Position numbers and translations under genes: made by a program. A stretch of 64,000 nucleotides of DNA from PGYR01 sp034670025 (GTDB taxonomy: Bacteria; Bacteroidota; Ignavibacteria; Kapaibacteriales; UBA2268), in the NCBI GenBank assembly GCA_034670025.1, contig JAXMOE010000001.1, forward strand, positions 950,555 to 1,014,554. Reading direction: 5' to 3'. The stretch's first letter is position 1. Every line of letters starts with the position of its first letter. Of the stretch, positions 57,701-64,000 are shown piece by piece. The notes below the pieces were generated by a model, which worked only from the letters and a program-made list of their open reading frames with translations, was not told the DNA's origin and did not search any database.

Positions 57701-58308
57701 GTCTTATTATAATTCTCCTTCTGCTTGTCAAAGTAATTCTTCTTGCCTAACATTTTCCTAATCACAGTAACAGCATCACTGAATCCGAGATAAAAAATAG
57801 CATTCTTAATATCAGGTGTCAAAGGATTATTCGCTGCTTCTGAGCTTAGTACATTGTGAATTAATTTTTCTAATACTATCTCTTTCTCTATCTCATCAAT
57901 AATTTTCAAATTTGATTGAAGCCCAATCTTATACCCATAATCACGGACTATTCTTCTACAAAAACTATGGATAGTGCCGACACTCAAGCTCATTAGGTGT
58001 CTATTAGTTTCTTTCAATATTGATGTTTGCTCATCAGTTAAATCATAATCACCTTGAAGCAATTTGTCAATCTCTTTCCTAATTTTAGCTAATATCTCCG
58101 ATGCCGCTTTCTTAGTAAAAGTAATAGCAACTATATTCTTATAATTGAACTTATCAGAATGAAATAGTAATAGGTATAGGTATTTAGTTACCATCATAGT
58201 AGTCTTGCCCGAACCAGCATTTGCTGTTACCGATACTTTTGGGCTTATGTTTATTACTGCTGCCCTTTGCTCTTCTGTTAGTCCTTTTAGTAAGTCATTC
58301 TCATTCAT
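54727..58308 (-). CDS. AddA/RecB-like UvrD-superfamily helicase-nuclease
   Basis: SF1A helicase, 1193 residues from ATG 58308 (the frame to 58374 overlaps the upstream transporter). Walker A ANAGSGKTT starts near residue 30; motif II DEFQDTDERQL and VGDDKQSIYSFRDAD, NVSFRAT, STIHSAKGLEYKHL and SYVAMTRAKSS cover the other helicase motifs. Near the C-terminus GEIDLLHIDGNSATIWDWKTN is a PD-(D/E)XK nuclease motif. This is the AddA layout: double-strand break resection. No addB-like partner gene is visible in the window. Confidence 0.9.
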   Translation of the reverse strand: MNENDLLKGLTEEQRAAVINISPKVSVTANAGSGKTTMMVTKYLYLLLFHSDKFNYKNIVAITFTKKAASEILAKIRKEIDKLLQGDYDLTDEQTSILKETNRHLMSLSVGTIHSFCRRIVRDYGYKIGLQSNLKIIDEIEKEIVLEKLIHNVLSSEAANNPLTPDIKNAIFYLGFSDAVTVIRKMLGKKNYFDKQKENYNKTLDKVFISLKQSMLLDLDSIINNYFKNNHKIDIPEKYHSRIESLEGTLNSLSTLLKTNPPDLEEISKKMDEARKYKYGNSIIMKKSIGENNDKLWKNMTSKVLEYNDFDFVFENRYNLIKSLIAIEEKVSEDYNNYSIENNVMDNDDTINYAVDLLKHDTVRRLLRFDVKYLMIDEFQDTDERQLEIANSLSEDGSTLLFVVGDDKQSIYSFRDADVRVFKEFRGSITEQCGNKNNLELNVSFRATHHLNCFVNKFFKPFMSADNSDYDVDYQKITTASYLGKIEADCKDVDVYFHYKAKLGDKSKETMALKAIHKLLEKGVAHKDICVLSRRSEHLLNLSNLLKEHGVYSYVTSSSGFFDRNEIKDLIAYLQFIDNPDNDLLLAATLKSSLFNYSDRMMMQQLKKEKGKTLWQSIIHQKKKGNDIIDDETYDVLCKSIELSNKLPITNLVMKIVDESNWNYYYNTSETERDAVFRNLYKFMDFIREVERRDYTTLADLFLYLDKIFASGRMSEEYGNTTDSIKMSTIHSAKGLEYKHLILLDYELQPVKRSRGNDSPTIDEEYGPKLKVPKSIDSFDNFGKANTFIDDYIDSVDKMKQEAENIRLSYVAMTRAKSSITLIPPLEKVNQQDMWDSIFPGMGEILEGQKKTLGNKDRTELHKEVISKEVNDKVDCYDTVCGKISEIDCDYKVNFDFSEYNIAEFDFSNYSNLSDHKSKYTYTENFEQIPAREQYIQFNATKLNKFDQSKQTKSHVFKEIYIYGLPNIAERLKSVSAENKQLSALSGVKFGSLFHNAMERVDSFTDSELNLDGGKLHGIINELYINETEGIKEEAFGIISQTLTNLLTNDFIKQNKDVLLNSRKEFDLKSIFGTQILQGEIDLLHIDGNSATIWDWKTNQISSNKGLDSVAKSYDLQMKIYALLAFKYAPEIEEVSTNLLFVRNISDNNDDWIVSKTYMRDDENNITIEIAKMIGEIDSTYGYIYPLDLEGIS

Positions 58309-58330
58309 ATTAATCTGATATTTTTCTTTC

Positions 58331-59803
58331 TTAAAACATTGATGTTGCAAACAAACTAGAATAAATTGCTGCAATAGATACTGTAATTATATTTAGTACA
58401 AAGCCAATTCTCGACATATCCTTTACCCTAATCTTATTCGAGCTAAATACGATTGCATTCGGCGGAGTGGCAACAGGAAACATAAAAGCATAAGACGCTG
58501 CTACAGTAGCTGGAACCATTATCTCCAAAGCATTAATATTTAGCGATATAGCGATTGAAGCTATAATTGGCAACATAGTATAAGTAGTTGCCGTATTAGA
58601 AGTCAACTCCGTAATGAATGTCATTAGCAAGCAAACAGACAATATAATAATAAAATTTGGTACATCAGCTAAATGCTGAAAATATCCACCTATCAACTCT
58701 GATAGTCCAGTTGACTCAAAACCATGAGCCAATGCAAATCCTCCACCAAATAGTATTATTATGCTCCAAGGCATTTTTCCTATTGCTGTTTTGTCTAATA
58801 TTCGTTCCCCTTTCTTATTTCTAGAAGGAATAATAAATAGCAACAAAGCCATGAAAATAGATACTGTACCGTCATCTATCAAGCCAGAATTACTTAACAA
58901 TCTGTTCCATCCAGGAAGAGTAAAGCTACCTAATATTATATCAGCCCTAAACATCCAAAGTAGTGAAGCTAAAGTTAGGATAACGAAAACAATCTTTTCC
59001 TCAAAACTAATTCTGCCCAATCCATTTAGCTCACTTTTAATAAGGTTTTTGTCTAATTTTAATTTACCGCTGGGCTTATAAAACACATTCAATAAAAATA
59101 GCTTTACTACTATGAATGATAGAATAGCCAAAGGAAAAGCAAATATAAACCAATTTGAAAATGAGATTACAACATCACTCGTTATCATTGATTCAAAAAT
59201 AGATTTGAATGCCAAATTTGGAGCTGTACCTATCAAAGTAGCAGTACCACCGACCGAAGCAGAGTAAGCTATGCCCAACATCAGAGCTATCGAAAAATTG
59301 CGTGTCTCCGATTTACTAAAATCACTTTCTAATTTGCTAATTATTCCAAGGCCAATAGGCAGCATCATTATAGTAGTTGCAGTATTAGAAATAAACATAG
59401 ACAGCAAAAAAGACGAGACCATAAACCCAAGAATTATATTCTTAGGGTTACTACCTATTTTATCTATAATATTTAGTGCCAACCGCCTGTGTAACCCCCA
59501 ACTTTCCATAGCAATAGCAATTAGAAAACCACCTATAAACAAGAAAACTATTGAGTTAAAATAGAGTGATGCCACTTGCTTGCCCGAATCAATCCCGAAT
59601 AGTGGAATTAGCACCAAAGGCACCAATGAAGTGGCGGCTATTGGTATTGCTTCAGTAGTCCACCAAACAGCCATCAACACGGCCACAGCAAACATATTGG
59701 AAGCAAGTAAGTTTGATTCAGAGATTGGGAAAATGATTAAAAGAACAAATCCCAATAGCCCCAAAACAAGATTATATTTATTTAACTCAATGTACTTTAT
59801 CAT
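58331..59803 (-). CDS. DASS-family sodium/anion symporter (SLC13-like)
   Basis: 490 residues, about 11-12 membrane segments. Two SNT signatures, SNTATTIMMLP (about 143-153) and TSNTATTYTMLP (about 403-414), and the TTEAIPIAATSLVPLVLIPLFGI segment identify the divalent-anion:sodium symporters, which import dicarboxylates, citrate or sulfate. The exact substrate is open. ATG 59803 overlaps the upstream peptidase stop by four bases, so they are translated together. Confidence 0.9.
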   Translation of the reverse strand: MIKYIELNKYNLVLGLLGFVLLIIFPISESNLLASNMFAVAVLMAVWWTTEAIPIAATSLVPLVLIPLFGIDSGKQVASLYFNSIVFLFIGGFLIAIAMESWGLHRRLALNIIDKIGSNPKNIILGFMVSSFLLSMFISNTATTIMMLPIGLGIISKLESDFSKSETRNFSIALMLGIAYSASVGGTATLIGTAPNLAFKSIFESMITSDVVISFSNWFIFAFPLAILSFIVVKLFLLNVFYKPSGKLKLDKNLIKSELNGLGRISFEEKIVFVILTLASLLWMFRADIILGSFTLPGWNRLLSNSGLIDDGTVSIFMALLLFIIPSRNKKGERILDKTAIGKMPWSIIILFGGGFALAHGFESTGLSELIGGYFQHLADVPNFIIILSVCLLMTFITELTSNTATTYTMLPIIASIAISLNINALEIMVPATVAASYAFMFPVATPPNAIVFSSNKIRVKDMSRIGFVLNIITVSIAAIYSSLFATSMF

Positions 59804-60969
59804 AATTTCAATTTGCTCATAACCCCTTTCGGAACGCCATCTTTATGAAGTGTGATAGAAGTAGTTTTGTGCATAAAGTACGAGTAAGACACATACAAAT
59901 AACCATCCTTACCTCTGTCCTTAGTACCCCATGAATTTTTCACAATGAAGTATTTTCTATCCAATTTATCCTTTGCTATCCCCACTATGTGCATACCGTG
60001 GTCATCTTGCGTGAGATAATTGTCAAAATCATTCTGTCTTATTTCTTGTGTTATATCCAATTCTGTGTAGATAGAATCCCACTTAATCTTATCCTTATCG
60101 ATTATAATTTGCTTCATATCTTCTGGATTGATTGCCAAACCATAGTCTGACTCAAATGATTTCTCAGACACATCGGCACCCCAATCAATCGAGTAGCCAT
60201 TTTCTAATGCACTTTCTGTTATTTTTAGCAGCTCCGTCATCTTCACATTATAGAAATGTCCCTGTGAGAAGTTGTCTGGCACCTCAAGTACAAATGGCTC
60301 ATAGAATGGATGATGAGTGAATGATGTGAAATCTATATAATCATCAGTATCTATTCCTAAGTAATCTCTGTAAGTAATTGGAGTGTATTCTACTCCATCT
60401 ACTGTGAATTTTTCTGGGGCTTCACCCATATAGACATCAATCACAGAATTGAAAGCATCTTTCCACTTTGTGGTTCTGTTCTCAGGTGAAGTAGCGACAA
60501 CCCTCTTAACTATGTCAGCTAATATTCCTGACATTTCATTGTGGTTCAGAAAGCCATTCTCAGGTCTTGCAGAGTACACAGACTCAGGCACAACACCATA
60601 TTTTTTGATAGACCTCATAACATCGTGAGTCAGCGCCCCCTCACCGAACTGAGTCTTGCCGTGGTAACGTACATATCTATCAGCTTTTTCTGGGTACATA
60701 TTTCTGACAATAAACATTTCGGAAAGGTCAATGCCCTCTTTCCCTTCTCTCATCAGCTCCGACTCGATGAAAGAATTACCAGCAAAAGTCCAACAAGTCC
60801 CCGTTCTATTCTGATTTTTTATGTCTGTTCTCTCTACATCAACAACTACTTCAAACTCATAAACAGAGTCAATTTTTGCTTCCATTTCTTTTGATTTGTC
60901 TTCATCATCGGCAAACAAATTGAAATGAAAACTAACGATGATAAGTACGGCTAAGGAAATATATTTCAT
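59800..60969 (-). CDS. Secreted C1B-type cysteine peptidase (aminopeptidase C/bleomycin hydrolase-like)
   Basis: Papain-like peptidase of 389 residues. The catalytic cysteine is C59 in TGTCWTFAG, the histidine H327 in DDHGMHIVG and the asparagine N345 in VKNSWG, all in the usual order. A signal peptide (1-20) sends it to the periplasm or beyond, unlike classical cytosolic bleomycin hydrolase. It may trim peptides for uptake, and its four-base overlap with the DASS transporter hints at a shared nutritional role, which is inference. It is the last gene before the integrative element. Confidence 0.88.
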   Translation of the reverse strand: MKYISLAVLIIVSFHFNLFADDEDKSKEMEAKIDSVYEFEVVVDVERTDIKNQNRTGTCWTFAGNSFIESELMREGKEGIDLSEMFIVRNMYPEKADRYVRYHGKTQFGEGALTHDVMRSIKKYGVVPESVYSARPENGFLNHNEMSGILADIVKRVVATSPENRTTKWKDAFNSVIDVYMGEAPEKFTVDGVEYTPITYRDYLGIDTDDYIDFTSFTHHPFYEPFVLEVPDNFSQGHFYNVKMTELLKITESALENGYSIDWGADVSEKSFESDYGLAINPEDMKQIIIDKDKIKWDSIYTELDITQEIRQNDFDNYLTQDDHGMHIVGIAKDKLDRKYFIVKNSWGTKDRGKDGYLYVSYSYFMHKTTSITLHKDGVPKGVMSKLKL

Positions 60970-61340
60970 ATATTTTTTACTTTTTCGGTTAATAAAGTTT
61001 AAAATATAATCAATTCAGATTAATATTATCTAATCTGTTCAAAAGATAGTGGGCTTATTTTGAGGTCGTTGTTATGACACAGTTGCCTAACCTATTTCTA
61101 TACTTAAGTTTGGTGGGTTGCTATCCTCCGCTGGCGGAGTAGGTATTGAATCTTTCAACTTCGTTCAAGATATTTCTACTTATGTTTTAATACCTGTTTT
61201 TTAATTACTTATCACATACTTAATCATTCATAACCGTTCAGTGCAATACATAGTATTTATTAATTTTGTTAAGCATTATGTTATAACAATTATATCTTTT
61301 ATTCGTACTATAATGAGATTAAATAATTAAAGGTGTTATT
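60970..61340. other. 371-base non-coding gap at the element boundary
   Basis: No gene or tRNA is visible between the peptidase and the integrase. It holds an imperfect hairpin at 61121-61142, short inverted repeats, and an AT-rich promoter-like region before the integrase, with a 10-base palindrome TGTTATAACA at 61279-61288. The left attachment site of the element may lie in this gap, but one copy alone cannot be recognised. Confidence 0.6.
61121..61142. repeat. REP-like hairpin
   Basis: Arms CTCCGC (61126-61131) and GCGGAG (61134-61139) with a TG loop, extended by CTA/TAG after a two-base bulge. The GC-rich stem stands out in an AT-rich gap and resembles dispersed intergenic palindromes. 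Confidence 0.55.
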
Positions 61341-62570
61341 ATGATGCGAGTAAAATACAATTTAATCACAAGAAGCAAAGATGTTTCTCCAGTTCAAATG
61401 TCTGTAACTTGGGACGGGAATAGAATCCAAAAGAACATTGGACATTCAGTAGAGACAGAATTTTGGGACAGCGACCGATATAGATTAAAACCAAACCACC
61501 CAAATTCCCTTATATTTAATTCATACTTGCATGAATTAGAATCTTCTGTAATAAGTAAATATAATGAAAAATTAGACTTTAATAAAAGTGTTTCAAAGAA
61601 TGTAATGAAAACAGAAATAGCTTATATCATTAACAATGGTGTAAGTGAAGACTTAAAGAATCAAAACTTAATAGATGTATTCATTCTGTTTATTGAGAAA
61701 TATAGACCTAATGGTAAAAAACCAGCTAAGAAAACCATTGATAGTTATATTAACACTAGAAATAAGCTTATTCGCTATATGAAACATACAAAGCAGAGTT
61801 TAAGCTTTGATGATATTGATGTAGATTTCATTCACAGATTTATTGACTATTTAAGAAAAGAGAAGGAAAACAGCGACAATACAATTGGCACTAATGTTAC
61901 AAAAATTAAAACTTTTATGAAATGGTCGCACCAAAAGAAATATCACAATAATGATGAGTATCAAAAATTTAAAACCTTAAAAAATGAAGCGTTGTTTTCT
62001 ATTGCTCTAACAGAAGATGAATTAAAGAGATTATATGATTTGAAAGTAGAAAATAAAGAAATGGAATTTTCGAGAATGTTTATGATAGTCAATTGCCATA
62101 TTGGATTAAGATATTCAGATTTGATGGATGTAATCAAAAACCATACAGTGAACAGCAATAAAATTAGTAAGTTTCAAGTAAAAACAGGAAAAAGGGTTTC
62201 ACTTTATATCAACGATAATATGATAGTCATGATTAATAAATTAAAAGAACTGTATGAAATTAGATATGACAGAAAATTGATTAATAGGAATCTTAAAAAG
62301 ATTGGTAAACTTTGTGGTATGTATCAAATAGAAACATCAACCAAGATAGTTGGTAATGACAGATATACAATAGAAAAACCTAGATGGGCACTTCTAACTA
62401 CACACGTAGGAAGAAGAACATTTGCTACTACAGCCGCTAATAATAATATGCCACTACACTCAATCAAGAAATATACTGGTCATAAAAGTTTGGACTCACT
62501 TGAAAAGTATTTGAACGCATCGAACTATGATGATAAGGAAGTATTGGAAAATTTGTTTAATTTGGTATGA
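61341..62570 (+). CDS. Tyrosine recombinase (integrase)
   Basis: Site-specific recombinase, 409 residues: an N-terminal arm-binding domain, a SAM-like core-binding domain (about 110-205), and the catalytic domain. Catalytic residues are all there: R257 in GLRYSD, H355 and R358 in HVGRRTF, H381 in TGHKS and nucleophile Y390 in LEKYLN. The layout is that of Bacteroidetes integrative-element integrases. First gene at the left end of an element; promoter-like AT-rich DNA and an in-frame double start ATGATG precede it. Confidence 0.95.
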   Translation: MMRVKYNLITRSKDVSPVQMSVTWDGNRIQKNIGHSVETEFWDSDRYRLKPNHPNSLIFNSYLHELESSVISKYNEKLDFNKSVSKNVMKTEIAYIINNGVSEDLKNQNLIDVFILFIEKYRPNGKKPAKKTIDSYINTRNKLIRYMKHTKQSLSFDDIDVDFIHRFIDYLRKEKENSDNTIGTNVTKIKTFMKWSHQKKYHNNDEYQKFKTLKNEALFSIALTEDELKRLYDLKVENKEMEFSRMFMIVNCHIGLRYSDLMDVIKNHTVNSNKISKFQVKTGKRVSLYINDNMIVMINKLKELYEIRYDRKLINRNLKKIGKLCGMYQIETSTKIVGNDRYTIEKPRWALLTTHVGRRTFATTAANNNMPLHSIKKYTGHKSLDSLEKYLNASNYDDKEVLENLFNLV

Positions 62571-62600
62571 TTTATAAAAATTAAATTGTTTTGAGAAACT

Positions 62601-63398
62601 ATGAAAATTACTCCGCTATCATTTCTTCAATATGCGTATGCTAAGTATGTTACTAACTTAGTAATTCAAAGAGAAATATTTTTTATTAGAAAAGAAAATA
62701 ATATTAAAAGGTCAGAAAAATTAATAGGAAGAATAAAATTTACACAACTTCTAATGCCTTCAAAATACAGTACTGATTACAATGGAGCTTTACCAACTTA
62801 TTTAGATAATAGTATTCATTATGATGAGACTGTCTACTACTATGATAGGCATAATAAACTTCAAAATGGAGATGATGAAAAAGATGGTACAAAAGGGTTT
62901 ATACAAAAAGTTCATTTTTGTTGTGAAGAGTATTTGCCACTTCTAGAAAATCTAAAAAAAGAATTACACGATAAACTAGAAGAGAATTTATCTCAAAATG
63001 AAAAGCAAAATAAAAGAAAGGAACTGATAAGTAAAATCCATGATATTATAAAAAAGTATTTTATTAATTCATGTACAAAAGAGACCTTTGTAAATCTAGA
63101 ATTAACAGAAAAAGTAATTTTAACACAAATCAAAACAGATTTATTTCCTAAAGAACTATTTCTATACCAATCAAGCATTTTAGTAAAGAAAATTTGTGAG
63201 CTTGACGCATCACTTGAAACAAGATTACAATACAAGTTAAAGAAGACGAAAACACATTTTGATATTATTGGATATAGAGAAGCCAAAAGAGAAATTTCTA
63301 AATATGAATCATCATTAAAAAAACGAAAAGTTCCTGACAATTATAACTCGTTTAGAGCTTTAGTGAACATGATGTTTACAGAATTGGACAGTTTTTAA
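62601..63398 (+). CDS. Unknown protein of the integrative element, 265 residues
   Basis: No family recognised. It is charged and mostly helical, with lysine-rich stretches (about 115-150 and 215-260) and a coiled-coil-like section. It starts at ATG 62601, 30 bases after the integrase stop, and is followed by a 135-base gap. The position between integrase and excisionase is often occupied by small regulators such as RteC, but I do not see RteC motifs. It may bind DNA or act in excision control, which is only inference. Confidence 0.7.
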   Translation: MKITPLSFLQYAYAKYVTNLVIQREIFFIRKENNIKRSEKLIGRIKFTQLLMPSKYSTDYNGALPTYLDNSIHYDETVYYYDRHNKLQNGDDEKDGTKGFIQKVHFCCEEYLPLLENLKKELHDKLEENLSQNEKQNKRKELISKIHDIIKKYFINSCTKETFVNLELTEKVILTQIKTDLFPKELFLYQSSILVKKICELDASLETRLQYKLKKTKTHFDIIGYREAKREISKYESSLKKRKVPDNYNSFRALVNMMFTELDSF

Positions 63399-63533
63399 AG
63401 AAAACAGACAAAAACTCCTGATATTAGACAGATTTGCAGACAACTAGTCTAAGAAATACAACAGAACTTACACCTAATAATTAATTCAATTCAAAGAATT
63501 TATTTTTTATATAACTAATTATAAGGTGATAAG

Positions 63534-63737
63534 ATGAAATCGAGTGAAAAACGATTAATCACAATTCCTGAGCTTTGCCAAAAGCTTCATATATCGTCTA
63601 CAACATTATGGAGGTTACGTAAGAAAGGAGAAATACCTTTCATGAAGGCAGGTAACACTGTCCTGTTTGACCTTGATAAAGTTATAGCTTCACTGGAAGC
63701 AAATTCTAAAATGGGAGGTCAAAATGGGAAAGCATGA
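63534..63737 (+). CDS. Excisionase/MerR-type helix-turn-helix protein, 67 residues
   Basis: LITIPELCQKLHISSTTLWRLRKKGEIPFMKAGNTVLFDLDKV is the winged-helix pattern of phage and transposon excisionases (HTH_17 type), which bend DNA at att sites and promote excision. Overlaps the next gene by 14 bases, so the two are coupled. The integrase-to-excisionase distance and order fit an integrative element. Confidence 0.87.
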   Translation: MKSSEKRLITIPELCQKLHISSTTLWRLRKKGEIPFMKAGNTVLFDLDKVIASLEANSKMGGQNGKA

Positions 63738-64000
63738 GTTCAGCCAGTTTGACAAACCTATTTCAAACAAGTATAACCCTACAACTGTAGGGTTATATGA
63801 AATAGCGAAACGTATAGAATCAGATCCTTTATTGCGTTCTGATACAATGAAGGTAAGAGAAGGTGGTGCAAACAAGCTCTATCAATTAGACTATGTCACC
63901 TTCTCTGGTGAGTTTTCACAAAGAGGAAATAAATTTTTAATAAATCATTCTGATCTACTCTGTTTGGACATAGATGATATAGAAGACACTGAAGAGTTAA
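63724..64000 (+). CDS. BT4734/VirE-type element protein, N-terminal fragment (cut by window edge)
   Basis: Starts at ATG 63724; 92 codons are seen before the right edge. NKLYQLDYVTFSGEFSQRGNK and INHSDLLCLDIDDIED correspond to the BT4734-like N-terminal domain (PF08800), which is found at the head of primase/helicase or VirE proteins on Bacteroidetes integrative elements. The remaining domains are outside the window, so replicative primase versus VirE-like function is not decided. Confidence 0.8.
   Translation, partial: MGKHEFSQFDKPISNKYNPTTVGLYEIAKRIESDPLLRSDTMKVREGGANKLYQLDYVTFSGEFSQRGNKFLINHSDLLCLDIDDIEDTEEL

Noticed and set aside
60970..61340. tRNA gene as integration target
   Set aside because: No cloverleaf or TTCGA-type T-loop could be found in this gap.
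1..64000. CRISPR array, toxin-antitoxin pair or restriction system
   Set aside because: No regularly spaced repeats and no recognisable Cas, toxin or methyltransferase proteins were found.

Overview
The window reads as an ordinary stretch of chromosome from an AT-rich, Gram-negative member of the Fibrobacteres-Chlorobi-Bacteroidetes group. Lipid A genes (lpxB, lpxK, kdsD-type isomerase), many signal-peptide beta-barrel proteins, a type IX secretion (T9SS) PorD-family gene and a 1601-residue protein with a C-terminal T9SS sorting domain support this. A Kapabacteria/Ignavibacteria-like lineage is my best guess from gene style; it is an inference and is not proven by the sequence. No rRNA, tRNA, CRISPR array or riboswitch could be recognised.

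Layout. 1-9134 (minus strand): a tightly packed run dnaE, tiny membrane protein, secreted beta-barrel protein, folD, rluA-type pseudouridine synthase, tilS and the N-terminal half of ftsH, which runs off the left edge. 9241-12650 (plus): lipid A operon lpxB, DUF374 acyltransferase, lpxK, then a lipoprotein class-I amidotransferase. 12775-17439: two outer-membrane barrel genes (minus), a porD-like T9SS gene (plus) and a secreted metallo-beta-lactamase-fold protein (minus). 17557-22118: trpS, a cysteine-poor FmdB-like protein, DNA polymerase III delta-prime, and a fused E1 alpha/beta 2-oxoacid dehydrogenase. 22259-27236: purM, a GT2 glycosyltransferase with no ordinary start codon, a DUF2279-like protein, a rodZ-like gene, kdsD and a HIT protein. 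27317-38185: the giant T9SS cargo protein, an SDR-like oxidoreductase, a membrane GT2, a TPR protein, and a small cluster of barrel, DUF2807 and receiver-domain genes. 38201-44319: obg, radA, a GT-C membrane transferase, ftsY, pgsA and a sugar epimerase. 44405-51520 (plus): trmH-family, plsY, gpsA, OmpA/PD40, pdxJ and asnB, several overlapping by a few bases. 51529-60969: GT-C membrane protein, kbl, a 51-residue DUF5522 protein missed by length cut-offs, a small membrane protein, an AddA-like helicase-nuclease, a DASS-family transporter and a secreted C1-type peptidase.

61341-64000 is different: a tyrosine recombinase, an unknown protein, an excisionase-like HTH protein and the start of a BT4734/VirE-type primase-associated protein. 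That order is typical of one end of an integrative element, which continues past the right edge. It is the only clearly mobile DNA here.

Functionally the window covers envelope building (lipid A, phospholipid head and tail synthesis by plsY, gpsA and pgsA, Sec targeting by ftsY, T9SS export), replication and repair (dnaE, holB, radA, addA-like) and small-molecule metabolism (folD, purM, pdxJ, asnB, kbl, E1). No single undescribed multi-gene system stands out. The better leads are an 11-residue tandem repeat at the FtsY N-terminus, a GT2 gene that seems to need an AUA start, an FmdB homologue that lost its zinc-ribbon cysteines, a PorE-like protein with a new N-terminal domain, and the edge of the integrative element.
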